Shown: in pieces, positions 17,996 to 27,211 of the stretch
How positions within the stretch are numbered: position 1 is the first letter of the stretch
Layout of the letters: every line of letters begins with the position of its first letter
NCBI GenBank assembly: GCA_022822785.1
Contig: JAJEAL010000098.1
Location: forward strand, 1 to 51,744
Direction of reading: 5' to 3'
DNA length: 51,744 nucleotides
From: Candidatus Poribacteria bacterium
Lineage (GTDB): Bacteria > Poribacteria > WGA-4E > PCPOR2b
Translations under genes and position numbers: made by a program
Notes under the pieces: generated by a model
The model's input: only the letters and a program-made list of their open reading frames with translations
The model's database searches: none
What the model was told of the DNA's origin: nothing

Positions 17996-18328
17996 TTATT
18001 CCTTTCTCCTCAATCTGTCAGGCGAAGTAACCGTTCTCTGACCAATCGATGTCGCATTAAATTTCGCGGTTCGCATCGCCTTCAATTCTTCTTCATTCCA
18101 AACGCCAGCAATCCCCGTTTTACATGTGGGACAGCTGCCATTTTTCACACGGTCCTTCAGTATCCTGAATCCCCATCGTTCAATGAGGAGCTCGCCGCAT
18201 CCGGGGCAGTGGGTGTTCTTATAGCGTCCGACATAACCGGGGCGGTTGCCAGCGTACACATAATGCAGTCCGGCGTCGTAGCCAATCTCTGCCGCGCGGA
18301 TAAGCGTGGAGACAGAGTTTCCACACAT
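17996..18328 (-). CDS. C-terminal fragment of an AmmeMemoRadiSam-type radical SAM protein
   Basis: The 110 residues match, from memory, the last third of the radical-SAM enzyme of the AmmeMemoRadiSam system. The match covers STLIRAAEIGYDAGLHYVYAGN, then a zinc-ribbon THCPGCGELLIERWGF...GSCPTCKTGIAGVW. The radical-SAM barrel and its CxxxCxxC are absent. The frame is open a little further upstream, adding TEDILGCRCN before the ATG, then a stop. That extension has a GGAGG but no usual start codon. It is either a decayed gene or a stand-alone Cys-rich protein with six paired cysteines. It sits directly ahead of recQ. Confidence 0.6.
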   Translation of the reverse strand: MCGNSVSTLIRAAEIGYDAGLHYVYAGNRPGYVGRYKNTHCPGCGELLIERWGFRILKDRVKNGSCPTCKTGIAGVWNEEELKAMRTAKFNATSIGQRTVTSPDRLRRKE

Positions 18329-18490
18329 GTTGCAGCGACAACCTAGGATGTCCTCCGTTCAAACCACCTGTATTACTGTATTTATTCTGTCGCCATATTG
18401 TGTAAATATAACCGATTCGCGTCTAAAAGGCAAGTCCCTTTTTGCTAGATGGGTATATCCCCTACAATGTGTAGGGTCTACGTTTACATA

Positions 18491-18519
18491 TAGACACAGA
18501 TGACGGAATCTGATATAAT
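18491..18519 (+). promoter_or_regulatory. Sigma-70-type promoter for the PEGA-VWA gene pair
   Basis: TAGACA (18491-18496) and TATAAT (18514-18519) are separated by exactly 17 nt, giving 11 of 12 consensus matches. Transcription would begin near 18526. That argues against the ATG at 18526 and for the GTG at 18550, which has AGGGAGG in front. Confidence 0.8.
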
Positions 18520-18549
18520 GAAGTAATGCTAAATAGGGAGGGTATTATC

Positions 18550-18951
18550 GTGCAACAGCGGAATCAATCTACTCAAAGTGGTAAAATCCCTCAAGGATTC
18601 CTTCCTTGGATTATCCTTGGTGTCGGCGTGTTAATCATGCTTGTGGGAATTATTGTCAGCTCTATGCTAAAAGACAACGCTCCTGCGCCGCGTCCGGGAC
18701 CAACAGCCCGCATACCTAAAGTCAATCTCATTATCCAATCCAACGTTGGTGGAGCGGAGGTCTACCTGAACGATCAGCAGAAAGCGCTCGTTTCTGATAC
18801 ACAACATAAAGCGACGCTATTCAACCTAGCGCCGGATACCTATCAGATTACGGTGAAGAAAGAGGGGTATACCGATCGGACAGAGACAGTAGAGATAACA
18901 GGACAAACAATCTCCCAAATCGTAGAAATTTATTTGCGACCTAAACAGTAA
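18550..18951 (+). CDS. Membrane-anchored PEGA-domain protein
   Basis: A 133-residue protein with one transmembrane helix at about residues 20-40 (PWIILGVGVLIMLVGIIVSS). A proline-rich linker and a C-terminal PEGA domain of surface-type beta structure follow (NVGGAEVYLND...GYTDRTETVEI). The start is GTG at 18550, 7 nt after AGGGAGG and 24 nt after the predicted transcription start. The PEGA domain is a repeat unit of cell-surface proteins, probably outside the cytoplasm here. A Bat-type VWA gene follows 9 nt downstream. Confidence 0.8.
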   Translation: MQQRNQSTQSGKIPQGFLPWIILGVGVLIMLVGIIVSSMLKDNAPAPRPGPTARIPKVNLIIQSNVGGAEVYLNDQQKALVSDTQHKATLFNLAPDTYQITVKKEGYTDRTETVEITGQTISQIVEIYLRPKQ

Positions 18952-18960
18952 TCAAGTAGC

Positions 18961-19989
18961 ATGGACTGGATACGTTTCGGACACCCACACTTCTTATATC
19001 TATTATGGGGCACGCCGGTTTTTATCCTACTCTACATCTACGCATTTCGGCAAAAACGAAAGGCATATCAACGTTTCAGCAGGCATCAGTTCTTCCGGCG
19101 GTTGACCGAATCCGTTCGCTTTGGACGACAGAAAGCAAAAGCAATATTAATGTTTCTTAGCTACATTTTTCTCGTGCTTGCGCTCTCGCGTCCCCAAATC
19201 GGAACGACCCTTGAACTCGTGAAGCGGAGCGGTTTGGATATTATGATTGGGTTAGACATTTCGGCGAGTATGTTGGCGGAAGACATCAAACCGAATCGGC
19301 TGCGCAAAGCAAAACACGCCATTTCTACGTTGATTGACCGGCTAGAGGGTGATCGGGTGGGACTCATTGGGTTTGCCGGGGATAGTTTCGTCCAATGTCC
19401 TTTAACCCTTGACTATGCCGCTGCAAAACTTCTGCTCGATGCCCTTGACATTGATACAATCTCCCAAAGCGGCACTGAGATTAGCCAAGCCATTGAGGTC
19501 GCGGCGTCCAGTTTCAATCAAGAGGAGGATAAGTACAAGGTCCTGCTGTTCTTCACAGATGGCGAAGACCACGGGAAGAAGGCGATTGAAGCGGCGGAAG
19601 CGGCAGCCAACCAAGGGGTACGCATCTACTGTGTTGGCGTAGGGTTCTCCAATCAAGGTGTGCCAATTCCGTTGCGGGGGGCGAATGGAGCATTCCGGGG
19701 ATATAAGCACGATCGGAATGGTGAGCCTATCGTGACAAAGCTAGAAGCTGGGCTGTTACGGGAAATTGCACAACTGACGGGTGGGAATTATTATCAAGCC
19801 ACGCCGGACGAGGCAGAAATAGGTCGTCTGTTCGCAGAACTCACCGCAATCGAAAAACGCGAGATTGAGGAACGTCAGTTCACGCGATATGAGGATCGGT
19901 TTCAGTATTTCCTAGCGTTTGCGCTGCTATGCTTGGTATGGGAATTTCTACTGTCGGAGTCCCGGTCTAACAAGCCAACTCCTGTTTAG
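18961..19989 (+). CDS. BatA/BatB-like von Willebrand factor A membrane protein
   Basis: 342 residues with two hydrophobic helices near the N-terminus (about 10-28 and 60-78), a VWA domain (about 92-290) and a C-terminal helix (about 318-335). This is the layout of BatA/BatB proteins. The MIDAS motif is intact: DISAS at 99-103, SGTEIS and FFTDGEDH. Bat proteins usually sit with MoxR ATPase and other bat genes; here only a PEGA gene precedes it, so the locus is reduced. The start is 9 nt after that gene with no clear ribosome site, suggesting coupling. The function of the Bat system is still debated. Confidence 0.85.
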   Translation: MDWIRFGHPHFLYLLWGTPVFILLYIYAFRQKRKAYQRFSRHQFFRRLTESVRFGRQKAKAILMFLSYIFLVLALSRPQIGTTLELVKRSGLDIMIGLDISASMLAEDIKPNRLRKAKHAISTLIDRLEGDRVGLIGFAGDSFVQCPLTLDYAAAKLLLDALDIDTISQSGTEISQAIEVAASSFNQEEDKYKVLLFFTDGEDHGKKAIEAAEAAANQGVRIYCVGVGFSNQGVPIPLRGANGAFRGYKHDRNGEPIVTKLEAGLLREIAQLTGGNYYQATPDEAEIGRLFAELTAIEKREIEERQFTRYEDRFQYFLAFALLCLVWEFLLSESRSNKPTPV

Positions 19990-20043
19990 GCGAACTACCT
20001 AACCAATTAACTGCATCGTTGTTTCTTTCCCCAATGACCTATT

Positions 20044-20760
20044 CTACGTGAAAAACTCCTCGTTGTGTGGACGCAGATCTAACTCAAACGCCCAGGCGCT
20101 CTTGGGTTGTTGTACCAAGCTCCAATATGCTTCAGCGATGTCCTCAGGCAGCAATAAGGGCTCATCTTCCGACAACTGGTAACGCTCACGGACGCTCGGT
20201 GTGTCGATAACACCATCAATAATGATATGGGCGACGTGAATCCCTTTCGGTCCCATTTCCCGCGCCAATGCCCATGCCAACCCACGCACCGCGAATTTTG
20301 CACTAGAAAAGGCAATCGCACCCGCTCTGCCGCGGATTGCTGAAGTGGCTCCGGTGAAAAGAATTGCACCACTCCCCTTTTTGACCATATCTGGCGCTAC
20401 CTGTTGAGTGCAGAGGAATGATCCGAATGCACAGACCTGCCACGAACGATGAAAATCTTCGGCGGTCAATTCGTCAAACTCGCCCCACGCCGCGTTACCG
20501 GCATGATTCATGAGAACATCCACCTCTCCCAATTCAGCGCGGATTTTGTCAAAGCTCGCTTCAACCATTTGAGCATCAGCGATGTTGGTCGGCAGCGCGA
20601 GTGCTTTTGCGCCAGCTGCTTCAAGTTCAGCCGCGAGCGTTTGGATATAGTCTGATGAGCGGGCGAGTAGTCCCACCTGATATCCTTCAGAGGCGAATTT
20701 CTTTGCAAGCGACGCCCCAAGTCCGGGACCAACGCCTGAGATTACGGCGGTCTTTTTCAT
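20044..20760 (-). CDS. Short-chain dehydrogenase/reductase with Phe in place of catalytic Tyr
   Basis: An SDR protein of 238 residues from the ATG at 20760 (MKKTAVISGVGPGLG), preceded by GGGAG. The Rossmann glycine motif is GVGPGLG and the NNAG-like motif reads NHAG. The catalytic stretch reads TGATSAIRGRAGAIAFSSAKFAVRG: the usual YxxxK is FSSAK. Ser and Lys are kept but the proton-donor Tyr is lost. From memory a related SDR subgroup shares this F-x3-K form together with HVAHIIIDGVID, so it is probably a family trait. Either activity is altered or another residue substitutes. Confidence 0.82.
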   Translation of the reverse strand: MKKTAVISGVGPGLGASLAKKFASEGYQVGLLARSSDYIQTLAAELEAAGAKALALPTNIADAQMVEASFDKIRAELGEVDVLMNHAGNAAWGEFDELTAEDFHRSWQVCAFGSFLCTQQVAPDMVKKGSGAILFTGATSAIRGRAGAIAFSSAKFAVRGLAWALAREMGPKGIHVAHIIIDGVIDTPSVRERYQLSEDEPLLLPEDIAEAYWSLVQQPKSAWAFELDLRPHNEEFFT

Positions 20761-20775
20761 TATCATTTCTCCCAT

Positions 20776-21592
20776 TCGTTCATGTAAAGGATGAGTGTAA
20801 CAGAAACCCAGGATGGTTGTGGATCGGGCTTCCTAGCTCAACAGTAACCGGTTCATCGGGGCAAGGATGCCCCTCCCACAGGCGGAATAGGATTCAAGGT
20901 TTTTGGTTTCTATTGGTGTTTTGCATTTTCTTTTCACATGAGCCTTTTCTATTTTTGTTTAGATGGTTTTCGATGAATCAGTGCCTTAACCATAACCTAA
21001 GTTGCTAGTTGTTAAGTTACGGTCTGCTATACACATTGCGCTCCTCTGGAGCGAAAGACCAAACCTATTAACCTAAACCGAAAATTAATGGATTTTCAAC
21101 GACTAGGTTCTGTTGACATTTCATCGTAATCAGATAATAGAGAGGCACAAATCGGTTCACTAAGGTAGCCCCTCTAGAAAAGAAACCGAGTTTTGAAGAA
21201 AAAACTCGGTTTCTGGCAGCTTTTTCAGTGACTTGAGCGTTTTTGGCAACAGCAAAAGCAAAATGTCAACACGCCCTAGCAACTTGCATTAACCATACTA
21301 TCATCGGCCGCAATTGATGTCCAGTCTAAAAAACTTGCATTTGGTTTGAGGGATGTGCATAATTATTGTCTGAATCACGGATTCAACAGATTACACAGAA
21401 AACGCGGATAAGTAAACGATGCATCCACAGCACTAGCAGCCCGTTGGAGCTAAATGAACCAGTGAACCAATGAACCCATAATAAATTTCTTACGCATTAC
21501 ACATCACGTTTCATATTCCGCATTCAGACAGGCACCCGAACAACAGGGAGCAACTTGGGATATTGGAATAAAATAGATTCCATATTACGCAT
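20776..21592. repeat. 817-nt divergent intergenic region with dispersed repeats
   Basis: No gene is supported between the divergent SDR and aminopeptidase genes. Visible elements are a GGGGC/GCCCC hairpin at 20858-20873, a 34-nt hairpin repeat at 21181-21214, and a 22-nt sequence at 21265-21286 (GTCAACACGCCCTAGCAACT...) repeated exactly at 48335-48356. There is also a TTACGCATTAC...ACGTTTCA motif at 21490-21513 related to those at 24851, 38053 and 50059. A TTGACA at 21113 lacks a well-spaced -10. Confidence 0.7.
21181..21214. repeat. AGAAACCGAGTTTT hairpin repeat, copy 2
   Basis: This copy has the same 14-nt arms as 13710-13743 with a one-base change in the loop. It is followed by GGCAGCTTTTTCAG. 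Neither copy lies in a gene. Confidence 0.8.
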
Positions 21593-21604
21593 TTGGAGGA
21601 CTGC

Positions 21605-22738
21605 ATGCACGATTCACGGTTGGAGAAACTTGCTGATGTGCTCACAACCCACTCAACCAAGGTACAACCCGGTGAGTATGTTCTGATTGAAGGGTTTGAT
21701 ATTCCAGAAGAGATGGTTATCGCTTTAATTCGCACAGTGCGGGAGGCTGGTGGCATACCGCTCGTTGAGGTTAAGCAGAATCGCATCCAACGCGAACTGC
21801 TCCGAAACGCTGACGAGGAAGGATTAAAGTTGATTGGTGAATATGAAGGCTACCGGATGAAACAGGTACAAGCGTATATCGGTATTCGTGGCAGTCAGAA
21901 TATCGCCGAGATGTCCGATGTGCCGACAGAGGGGATGCGGGCTTACGAAAAGCACTGGCTCACCCCCGTTCACTTCGATATCCGTGTGTCCAAGACGAAA
22001 TGGGTTGTCCTGCGTTGGCCCTCACCCTCAATGGCGCAGAGTGCAAAGATGAGCACCGAAGCGTTCGAGGATTTCTATTTTGATGTGTGCACGCTTGACT
22101 ACAGCCATATGGAAAAGGCAATCGCACCGCTTCAGGCGTTGATGGAGGGGACGGATGAGGTGCACATCACCGGTCCAGGAACGGATCTGAAATTCAGCAT
22201 CAAGGACATTCCCGTGATTCCCTGTACTGGTGAACGGAATATCCCCGATGGAGAGTGCTTTACCTCTCCCGTCCGGGAATCGGTCAACGGCGTTATCCAT
22301 TTTAATACCCCAACGCTCTATCAAGGGACGGTCTTTAATGATATTTGTCTCCATTTTGAGGACGGTAAGATTGTGGACGCGTCCGCAAATAATACGGAAA
22401 AGCTCAACGACATCCTTGATACAGATCCGGGCGCACGATATATCGGTGAGTTTGCTATCGGATTCAATCCGTACATCAACAACCCGATGCTCGATATCTT
22501 GTTTGATGAGAAGATTGCAGGATCGTTTCACTTCACGCCCGGGCAGGCGTATGAGGAGGCGGATAACGGTGTTCGTTCAAGTGTCCATTGGGATATGGTG
22601 ATGATTCAAACGCCGGAGCATGGGGGCGGGGAAATCTCGTTTGACGGGCAGCTAATTCGGAAGGATGGCCGGTTTGTCCTCCCTGAGTTGGAGGGCTTGA
22701 ACCCTGAGAATCTAGTATCGGCATCAAGGACGGATTGA
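21605..22738 (+). CDS. M29-type aminopeptidase (aminopeptidase T family)
   Basis: A 377-residue metallopeptidase of the leucyl aminopeptidase/AmpS (M29) family, which trims N-terminal residues with two metals. Start-side features are [25 protein letters not shown]. Later motifs are [28 protein letters not shown] and [22 protein letters not shown], which carry the metal-binding Glu, His and Asp. The ATG at 21605 is preferred because GGAGG ends 5 nt upstream; an ATG at 21593 overlaps that site. It converges with nadE, 4 nt apart. Confidence 0.9.
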   Translation: MHDSRLEKLADVLTTHSTKVQPGEYVLIEGFDIPEEMVIALIRTVREAGGIPLVEVKQNRIQRELLRNADEEGLKLIGEYEGYRMKQVQAYIGIRGSQNIAEMSDVPTEGMRAYEKHWLTPVHFDIRVSKTKWVVLRWPSPSMAQSAKMSTEAFEDFYFDVCTLDYSHMEKAIAPLQALMEGTDEVHITGPGTDLKFSIKDIPVIPCTGERNIPDGECFTSPVRESVNGVIHFNTPTLYQGTVFNDICLHFEDGKIVDASANNTEKLNDILDTDPGARYIGEFAIGFNPYINNPMLDILFDEKIAGSFHFTPGQAYEEADNGVRSSVHWDMVMIQTPEHGGGEISFDGQLIRKDGRFVLPELEGLNPENLVSASRTD

Positions 22739-22742
22739 CCGG

Positions 22743-24833
22743 CTATTTGCCACTCATCTTTTTAGCTAGCCGATCTATCTGCCGAAATTGCCATCCCCAC
22801 CGGACATTGTAGAGGAACTGCCGGAGGTCGAAACGATTATCGTCAGGCGAATAGGACTCGGCGTGATACGATGGTGTCAGGGTCGTCATCTTATGCCGGT
22901 TGACCGAATAATAGTAAAAGAAGCGTTTAACCTTTTCGGCGACCTCTTGAGGTGGAAGATGATGCCACTCGTGGGCGAGCTTCTCAAACATGTTTACGGG
23001 ACCGCACCGATCGATCTTCCGCAGCCTGCCGAAACGACTGAGCTCATCGTAGGTCATCCCCATATCCGCCTCATCCTCTTGGGTGTATGTTTCAGTGATT
23101 GGCTCTAACTCCGCTGTCGGTGGGGCTTCGACCACTTCAATGAGAGCATCGTAGCCTAGATTTTCTGCCGCCCACCGTAAAAATCGGCGGAGATCTGTCT
23201 TACTAATCCCACCGATTGGGTTCAGATCGGCACTGCTGCAATCGTATTTGGTAACGTAGCCTCGAAGGCTTTCATCCACATTGGCGCTGCCTAAAACTAG
23301 CAGCGCACCACGTTTGCCACGCGTCCATGGTAACAGTTGCGCCATCAGATAAGCAAGGGTCATACGAATTCGTGCCTGAATATTTTGTAGGGCGTTATTT
23401 TCCTCTGGGGTTCCCCCTTCCACTTTGAACCTCGGGGTTTTCCCGGTGATGCCCACAAAAAGAGAGTAGAGCGCGGCAACGACCGAATCAATATTCACGC
23501 TCAAGTGGTAGGAGCCGATCTGGTCAGTCAGATGCTTTGCGCGATTCCGCGTTGCTTTTGAGCTATTTCGGGTTGCCATGTAGCAGGTATAAAAGACTCG
23601 GTCGGCAAATTCACGGGCATCGGTCGGGATGTAGGTGCTTTCGTCCCTTTCACCGGTAATCCGTCGGGCATCTTGGATGACCTGTTGATTGCCGGCTCGC
23701 GCCGCGTGTGCAACCATCTGACACATTGAGCCAACGATAGTCGCTACCGACGAGCTATCTGCCCCGCCGGAGATTGGCAAGAAATATCCCGCAACGCCAG
23801 AGCGTCTGAGATAGTCCCATAACCAACACGCGGGACCATAGGCGATCTCTTCTTCCGGTTTATGGTAGGTTACATCAATTGGGACGGAGGGAGAATGAGA
23901 GGCATCTTCGGCGGTCAGCTCAAAATCAGCACGTACGCGCGGCACTGGTTCCGATTGACTAGCCTGGACCATTCGGCTTATTATCGCACCACGTTTCGAT
24001 CGCACATCTTCCAGATTGACCGTCGCTGTTACAACTTCGAGGTCGTTCAGCGAAAATTGCGACCCCTGTGCAACAATCTCCCCATTGACAGCAATCAGTG
24101 CACAACCATCGAAATAGAGCCGTCCGCCATCGCATCCCTGCTGGTTTGCATACAGGTAGACGCCGCCACTCTTTGATGTGGCATTACGGATGAGATCCAC
24201 CCGTGTATTCAGTTTGCGGAGTTCGTGGTGAGATCCTGAACCGTTCGTGATAATTTCAATCCCGTTTAAGCCGAGATAGATATGTGGGCTATTCGGCGCG
24301 AAAAGTTCCTCGCAGGTTTCCGCGGCTAGGGCGGTATCCCGCGTAGCGATCGCTGCATCACCGAAGGGGACCGTTTCCTGTCCCGTTATCTCTTGCAGCA
24401 TTCGCGGCAGGTAGTATTCCTCTAGCTGCCGTGGATGCTGCCACGCTGCAAACCACCGAGTTTCCCGATAGTTGCCGTCAGCAGCCAAAATCAACTTGGG
24501 CCGGATGAGGAGGATTTTTCCATTCAGTGCGAAGATACGGCAGTTATAGCGTACGTTCTTGTGCATAACCGGCATCCCGATGTCGCACACAATATCGGTC
24601 GTCAGATTGCCCTTGAGGATTTCAGCCAGACACTCCCACGAATGGAGAAAGGTATCTCCCTCCAAGAAATGGTCTTCGCATCCGTACCCCGGTATCTCCA
24701 GTTCGGGGCCAAGCCGATAGCGCGCCCCTTTTTCTTTGGCTATCTGAATCGATTCGATAATCCGCTTCAAATTGCCCTCAAAATCGAGTGCCCATTGGGT
24801 GAGGTTGCATGTTGCTAAGGTTGTGAGTTTCAT
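22743..24833 (-). CDS. nadE: Glutamine-dependent NAD+ synthetase, long eukaryote-like form
   Basis: A 696-residue enzyme that makes NAD+ from deamido-NAD+, using ammonia released by its own glutaminase. The N-terminal nitrilase domain (about 1-290) has the triad Glu44 ([11 protein letters not shown]), Lys113 (RPKLIL) and Cys174 (ETCEELF). The C-terminal synthetase has the pyrophosphate loop SGGADSSS at 355-362, [12 protein letters not shown] and [21 protein letters not shown]. The ending [27 protein letters not shown] and the overall length match animal and fungal enzymes strikingly, as I recall the human sequence. It is complete. Confidence 0.94.
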   Translation of the reverse strand: MKLTTLATCNLTQWALDFEGNLKRIIESIQIAKEKGARYRLGPELEIPGYGCEDHFLEGDTFLHSWECLAEILKGNLTTDIVCDIGMPVMHKNVRYNCRIFALNGKILLIRPKLILAADGNYRETRWFAAWQHPRQLEEYYLPRMLQEITGQETVPFGDAAIATRDTALAAETCEELFAPNSPHIYLGLNGIEIITNGSGSHHELRKLNTRVDLIRNATSKSGGVYLYANQQGCDGGRLYFDGCALIAVNGEIVAQGSQFSLNDLEVVTATVNLEDVRSKRGAIISRMVQASQSEPVPRVRADFELTAEDASHSPSVPIDVTYHKPEEEIAYGPACWLWDYLRRSGVAGYFLPISGGADSSSVATIVGSMCQMVAHAARAGNQQVIQDARRITGERDESTYIPTDAREFADRVFYTCYMATRNSSKATRNRAKHLTDQIGSYHLSVNIDSVVAALYSLFVGITGKTPRFKVEGGTPEENNALQNIQARIRMTLAYLMAQLLPWTRGKRGALLVLGSANVDESLRGYVTKYDCSSADLNPIGGISKTDLRRFLRWAAENLGYDALIEVVEAPPTAELEPITETYTQEDEADMGMTYDELSRFGRLRKIDRCGPVNMFEKLAHEWHHLPPQEVAEKVKRFFYYYSVNRHKMTTLTPSYHAESYSPDDNRFDLRQFLYNVRWGWQFRQIDRLAKKMSGK

Positions 24834-24968
24834 GAGTTTGTGCCCAAAGCGTGATGCGTGAAACGTAAAACGTGAAAATAATTTTCAAAAGATTGTTCAT
24901 TTGTCAGTTGGCTATCGGATGTGTTATTATATTTTTCAAAGAATAACCGATGCCAAAGGAATAAATCA

Positions 24969-25406
24969 GTGAATATTAACCAATACAAGCCACAGTTGAC
25001 ATCTCTCTTTAATGCGAGCGATGTTGTCCTCGCCTATCTTTTTGGATCGCAGGCGAAAGGCACCACAAACTCTGAATCTGATATCGACATCGCCGTTCTA
25101 TTATCTGATCAGATTCCGCAAGCGGAATACGGTCAACGGGTGGTGGACCTCAATACCGAACTTATCGGCATTTTTCAACGAGATGCAATTGATGTTGCGC
25201 TGCTGAACACTGCCCCGCCGCTGCTCGCTTTTCAAGTTGTACGTCACGGCGTTGTCATCTATGATCCACATCACCGGTATGTTTCATTCTATATTGATAC
25301 ATTCAATCGTTATGAGGATACCCAACCTTTGCGTGACCTACAATGGCAATACTATCTCAAAAGACAGGGTGCCAAATCCCAAAACTCCCGAACCGAGCGC
25401 GATTAA
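24969..25406 (+). CDS. mntA: MntA-type nucleotidyltransferase antitoxin
   Basis: A minimal nucleotidyltransferase of 145 residues, the antitoxin half of a HepT/MntA (type VII) system. The motif GSQAKG (26-31) followed by SDID (37-40) gives the GSX10DXD signature, and a third acidic residue lies in RDAIDVALL. MntA proteins inactivate HepT by transferring AMP to a tyrosine. The start is GTG at 24969 with AAGGA 9 nt upstream. Its stop is 2 nt before the ATG of hepT, the standard coupled order. Confidence 0.88.
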   Translation: MNINQYKPQLTSLFNASDVVLAYLFGSQAKGTTNSESDIDIAVLLSDQIPQAEYGQRVVDLNTELIGIFQRDAIDVALLNTAPPLLAFQVVRHGVVIYDPHHRYVSFYIDTFNRYEDTQPLRDLQWQYYLKRQGAKSQNSRTERD

Positions 25407-25408
25407 GT

Positions 25409-25840
25409 ATGGTAGATCCACAAGCTGTTCACGCCTTATTACAAACGCTTTCGGAGTATACCGAAGATCTCCGTGCTTATCAACAGTTGCGCCGTGATGA
25501 GGTGTTAGCAGATTGCAATTATCAATCGATGATTTGTTATGCAATGCAAACGGCGATTCAGTGTGTGATTGATATTGCAAACCACCTGCTTATTGGCGGC
25601 GACTTGGACCAACCTACTGACAGTCGATCAGCCATACTCGGACTCGGTAGACATGACATCCTACCGCAAGATTTTGCACAGGAGCTCGCCGGCATGTCGG
25701 GGCTTAGAAACGTGATTGTGCATCGGTATATGACGGTTGACGATGAGCTAATCTATCGGTTTCTACAGAGATGCGTTGCCGATTTTGAGACGTTTAGTCA
25801 ACATATTGTCGTCTATCTACAAGCAAACGTTGGCAAATAA
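25409..25840 (+). CDS. hepT: HepT-type HEPN ribonuclease toxin
   Basis: A 143-residue HEPN (DUF86) protein, predicted RNase toxin. The active motif R-x4-H-x-Y is intact: Arg100, His105 and Tyr107 in RNVIVHRY. Tyr107 is the expected AMPylation target for the partner MntA. The start is the ATG at 25409, 2 nt after the mntA stop. The pair sits between nadE and an alcohol dehydrogenase, with repeat-type sequence (GTGAAACGT units at 24851-24878) just upstream, consistent with a small mobile island. Confidence 0.9.
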   Translation: MVDPQAVHALLQTLSEYTEDLRAYQQLRRDEVLADCNYQSMICYAMQTAIQCVIDIANHLLIGGDLDQPTDSRSAILGLGRHDILPQDFAQELAGMSGLRNVIVHRYMTVDDELIYRFLQRCVADFETFSQHIVVYLQANVGK

Positions 25841-25860
25841 TCCCTATATCTTCAAAGGTT

Positions 25861-26877
25861 TCACTCCCACGGCTTCAGGATCATCTTACTATTCTGATGA
25901 GACGATGAAATCTCAAAAGCCCGCTGGATCTCGCTCATTGGGATAATGTGGCTGACAAGCAGGTCAATCAGTGGTGATTCTTGGATGACCTTCATTATGC
26001 CCGGAAAATCGTTGAGATTGTAGTGCCAGTTACCGATGATGGTCAACCCCTTGCGAATCATATCCGGACTGACACGGATTGGCAAATCTTGCCCACATTC
26101 TCCGACATAGGCGACCTTCCCTTTGCGCCGTGCTGCATCAATACAGAGTCGCTCCGCTTGCACGGTCCCGGAACAATCCAACGCACAATCCACACCAATC
26201 CCATCTGTCAAGTCTTTGATCTTCTGAACGATTTCGGGATCGCTCGGATCGAGGACTTCTGCGGCGCCCATCTGCTTCACCCGATCAGAGCGCCACGGTA
26301 CGGACTCGACAGCGATAACTCGTGCGCCGCGAAAACGCGCATTGACGACCGCACCAAATCCGACCGGACCTATGCCAGTAATCAATACGGTATCATAGGC
26401 GCTCAAGCCCATTGTCTGGAACGCACCAAATGAGGGACCCAAAGCACAGCAAGCAAGACCGGCGTGTTCATACGACACCCCCTCTGGAATCTTCGGCAGA
26501 ATCCAAGAAGGTTTCAGGAGATATTGCGCCATCGTCGCTCGGCCCTCACGAGTTCCGGTGAACGCTGCAAAGTCGTATGCGTGTTCACAGTGAATGTAAT
26601 CCCCCGCGACGCACAGGTGACATTCGCCGCACGGGTACTGCGGCATCACAACCACTCGCTCGCCCTCTTTCACCTTCCCCGGCTGCGCCACTGCGACGAC
26701 CTCTCCCGCTGCTTCGTGTCCAAGGAATTCCGATTTGCCGCCTGACACATAGCCCTTGTATTCGGTGCACATCGGTGCGGCATGTATTTTGACAACGACC
26801 CAATCCTCTTTCGGTTGCGGATCTGGAACTTCAGCAAGCCCCGCTTGACGTTCTCCGAGTATGACTGCTTTTTTCAT
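25861..26877 (-). CDS. Zinc-dependent alcohol dehydrogenase family protein (MDR)
   Basis: A 338-residue medium-chain dehydrogenase that oxidises an alcohol or polyol with NAD(P). The catalytic zinc ligands are in APMCTEYKG and GHEAAGE. The structural zinc lobe has four cysteines in CGECHLCVAGDYIHC. The Rossmann motif is ITGIGPVGFGAV. GGGAG precedes the ATG. It resembles sorbitol/threonine dehydrogenase-type enzymes, but the substrate is open. It diverges from ileS, with 143 nt between its ATG and the leader transcription start region. Confidence 0.88.
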   Translation of the reverse strand: MKKAVILGERQAGLAEVPDPQPKEDWVVVKIHAAPMCTEYKGYVSGGKSEFLGHEAAGEVVAVAQPGKVKEGERVVVMPQYPCGECHLCVAGDYIHCEHAYDFAAFTGTREGRATMAQYLLKPSWILPKIPEGVSYEHAGLACCALGPSFGAFQTMGLSAYDTVLITGIGPVGFGAVVNARFRGARVIAVESVPWRSDRVKQMGAAEVLDPSDPEIVQKIKDLTDGIGVDCALDCSGTVQAERLCIDAARRKGKVAYVGECGQDLPIRVSPDMIRKGLTIIGNWHYNLNDFPGIMKVIQESPLIDLLVSHIIPMSEIQRAFEISSSHQNSKMILKPWE

Positions 26878-27012
26878 TTATAGTCTCCCGAGTCTGTTTG
26901 TTTATGAGTTGTGGAATCGGTCTCGCAAGCCGGCAAAATTAGAACTGATTCTGTACGGCATTATATCAAAATTGGAGTGTCATTGCAAGCCGAAACAAAA
27001 TCCAAAAAAATC

Positions 27013-27041
27013 TTGACATCCCTTCAAACGTCTGTTACTAT
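27013..27041 (+). promoter_or_regulatory. Promoter of the ileS leader
   Basis: A perfect -35 box TTGACA (27013-27018) is followed after 17 nt by TACTAT (27036-27041), a fair -10 box. Transcription should start near 27048, 20 nt before the leader-peptide ribosome site. Confidence 0.75.
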
Positions 27042-27082
27042 ACTGTCCTGTTGGACCATAACCAAACGAGGAGATTTGCACT

Positions 27083-27211
27083 GTGTCATACTCACCATCA
27101 ACCCATAAATCCATACGCGAGACTGAAAGCCTAAATATACGTCTTTCTATTGGGACTATTTCTATTATTATTAGCATTCCTCGCGATGGTGGGCTGATGC
27201 AAACGACATAA
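27083..27211 (+). CDS. Isoleucine-rich leader peptide of ileS
   Basis: A 42-codon frame starts at GTG with GAGGAG (27068-27073) 9 nt upstream and ends with TAA at 27209-27211. Ile codons occupy positions 11, 19, 23, 26, 28, 29, 30 and 32. Six of them, all ATT, fall in codons 23-32 (IGTISIIISI). A ribosome short of charged tRNA-Ile would stall here. The frame ends 27 nt before the terminator and overlaps segment 2 of the attenuator. The peptide itself probably has no function beyond translation. Confidence 0.8.
   Translation: MSYSPSTHKSIRETESLNIRLSIGTISIIISIPRDGGLMQTT

Noticed and set aside
21113-21140. Promoter for the M29 aminopeptidase
   Set aside because: TTGACA is present, but the nearest -10-like boxes are 14-16 nt away and weak, and the gene starts almost 500 nt downstream.
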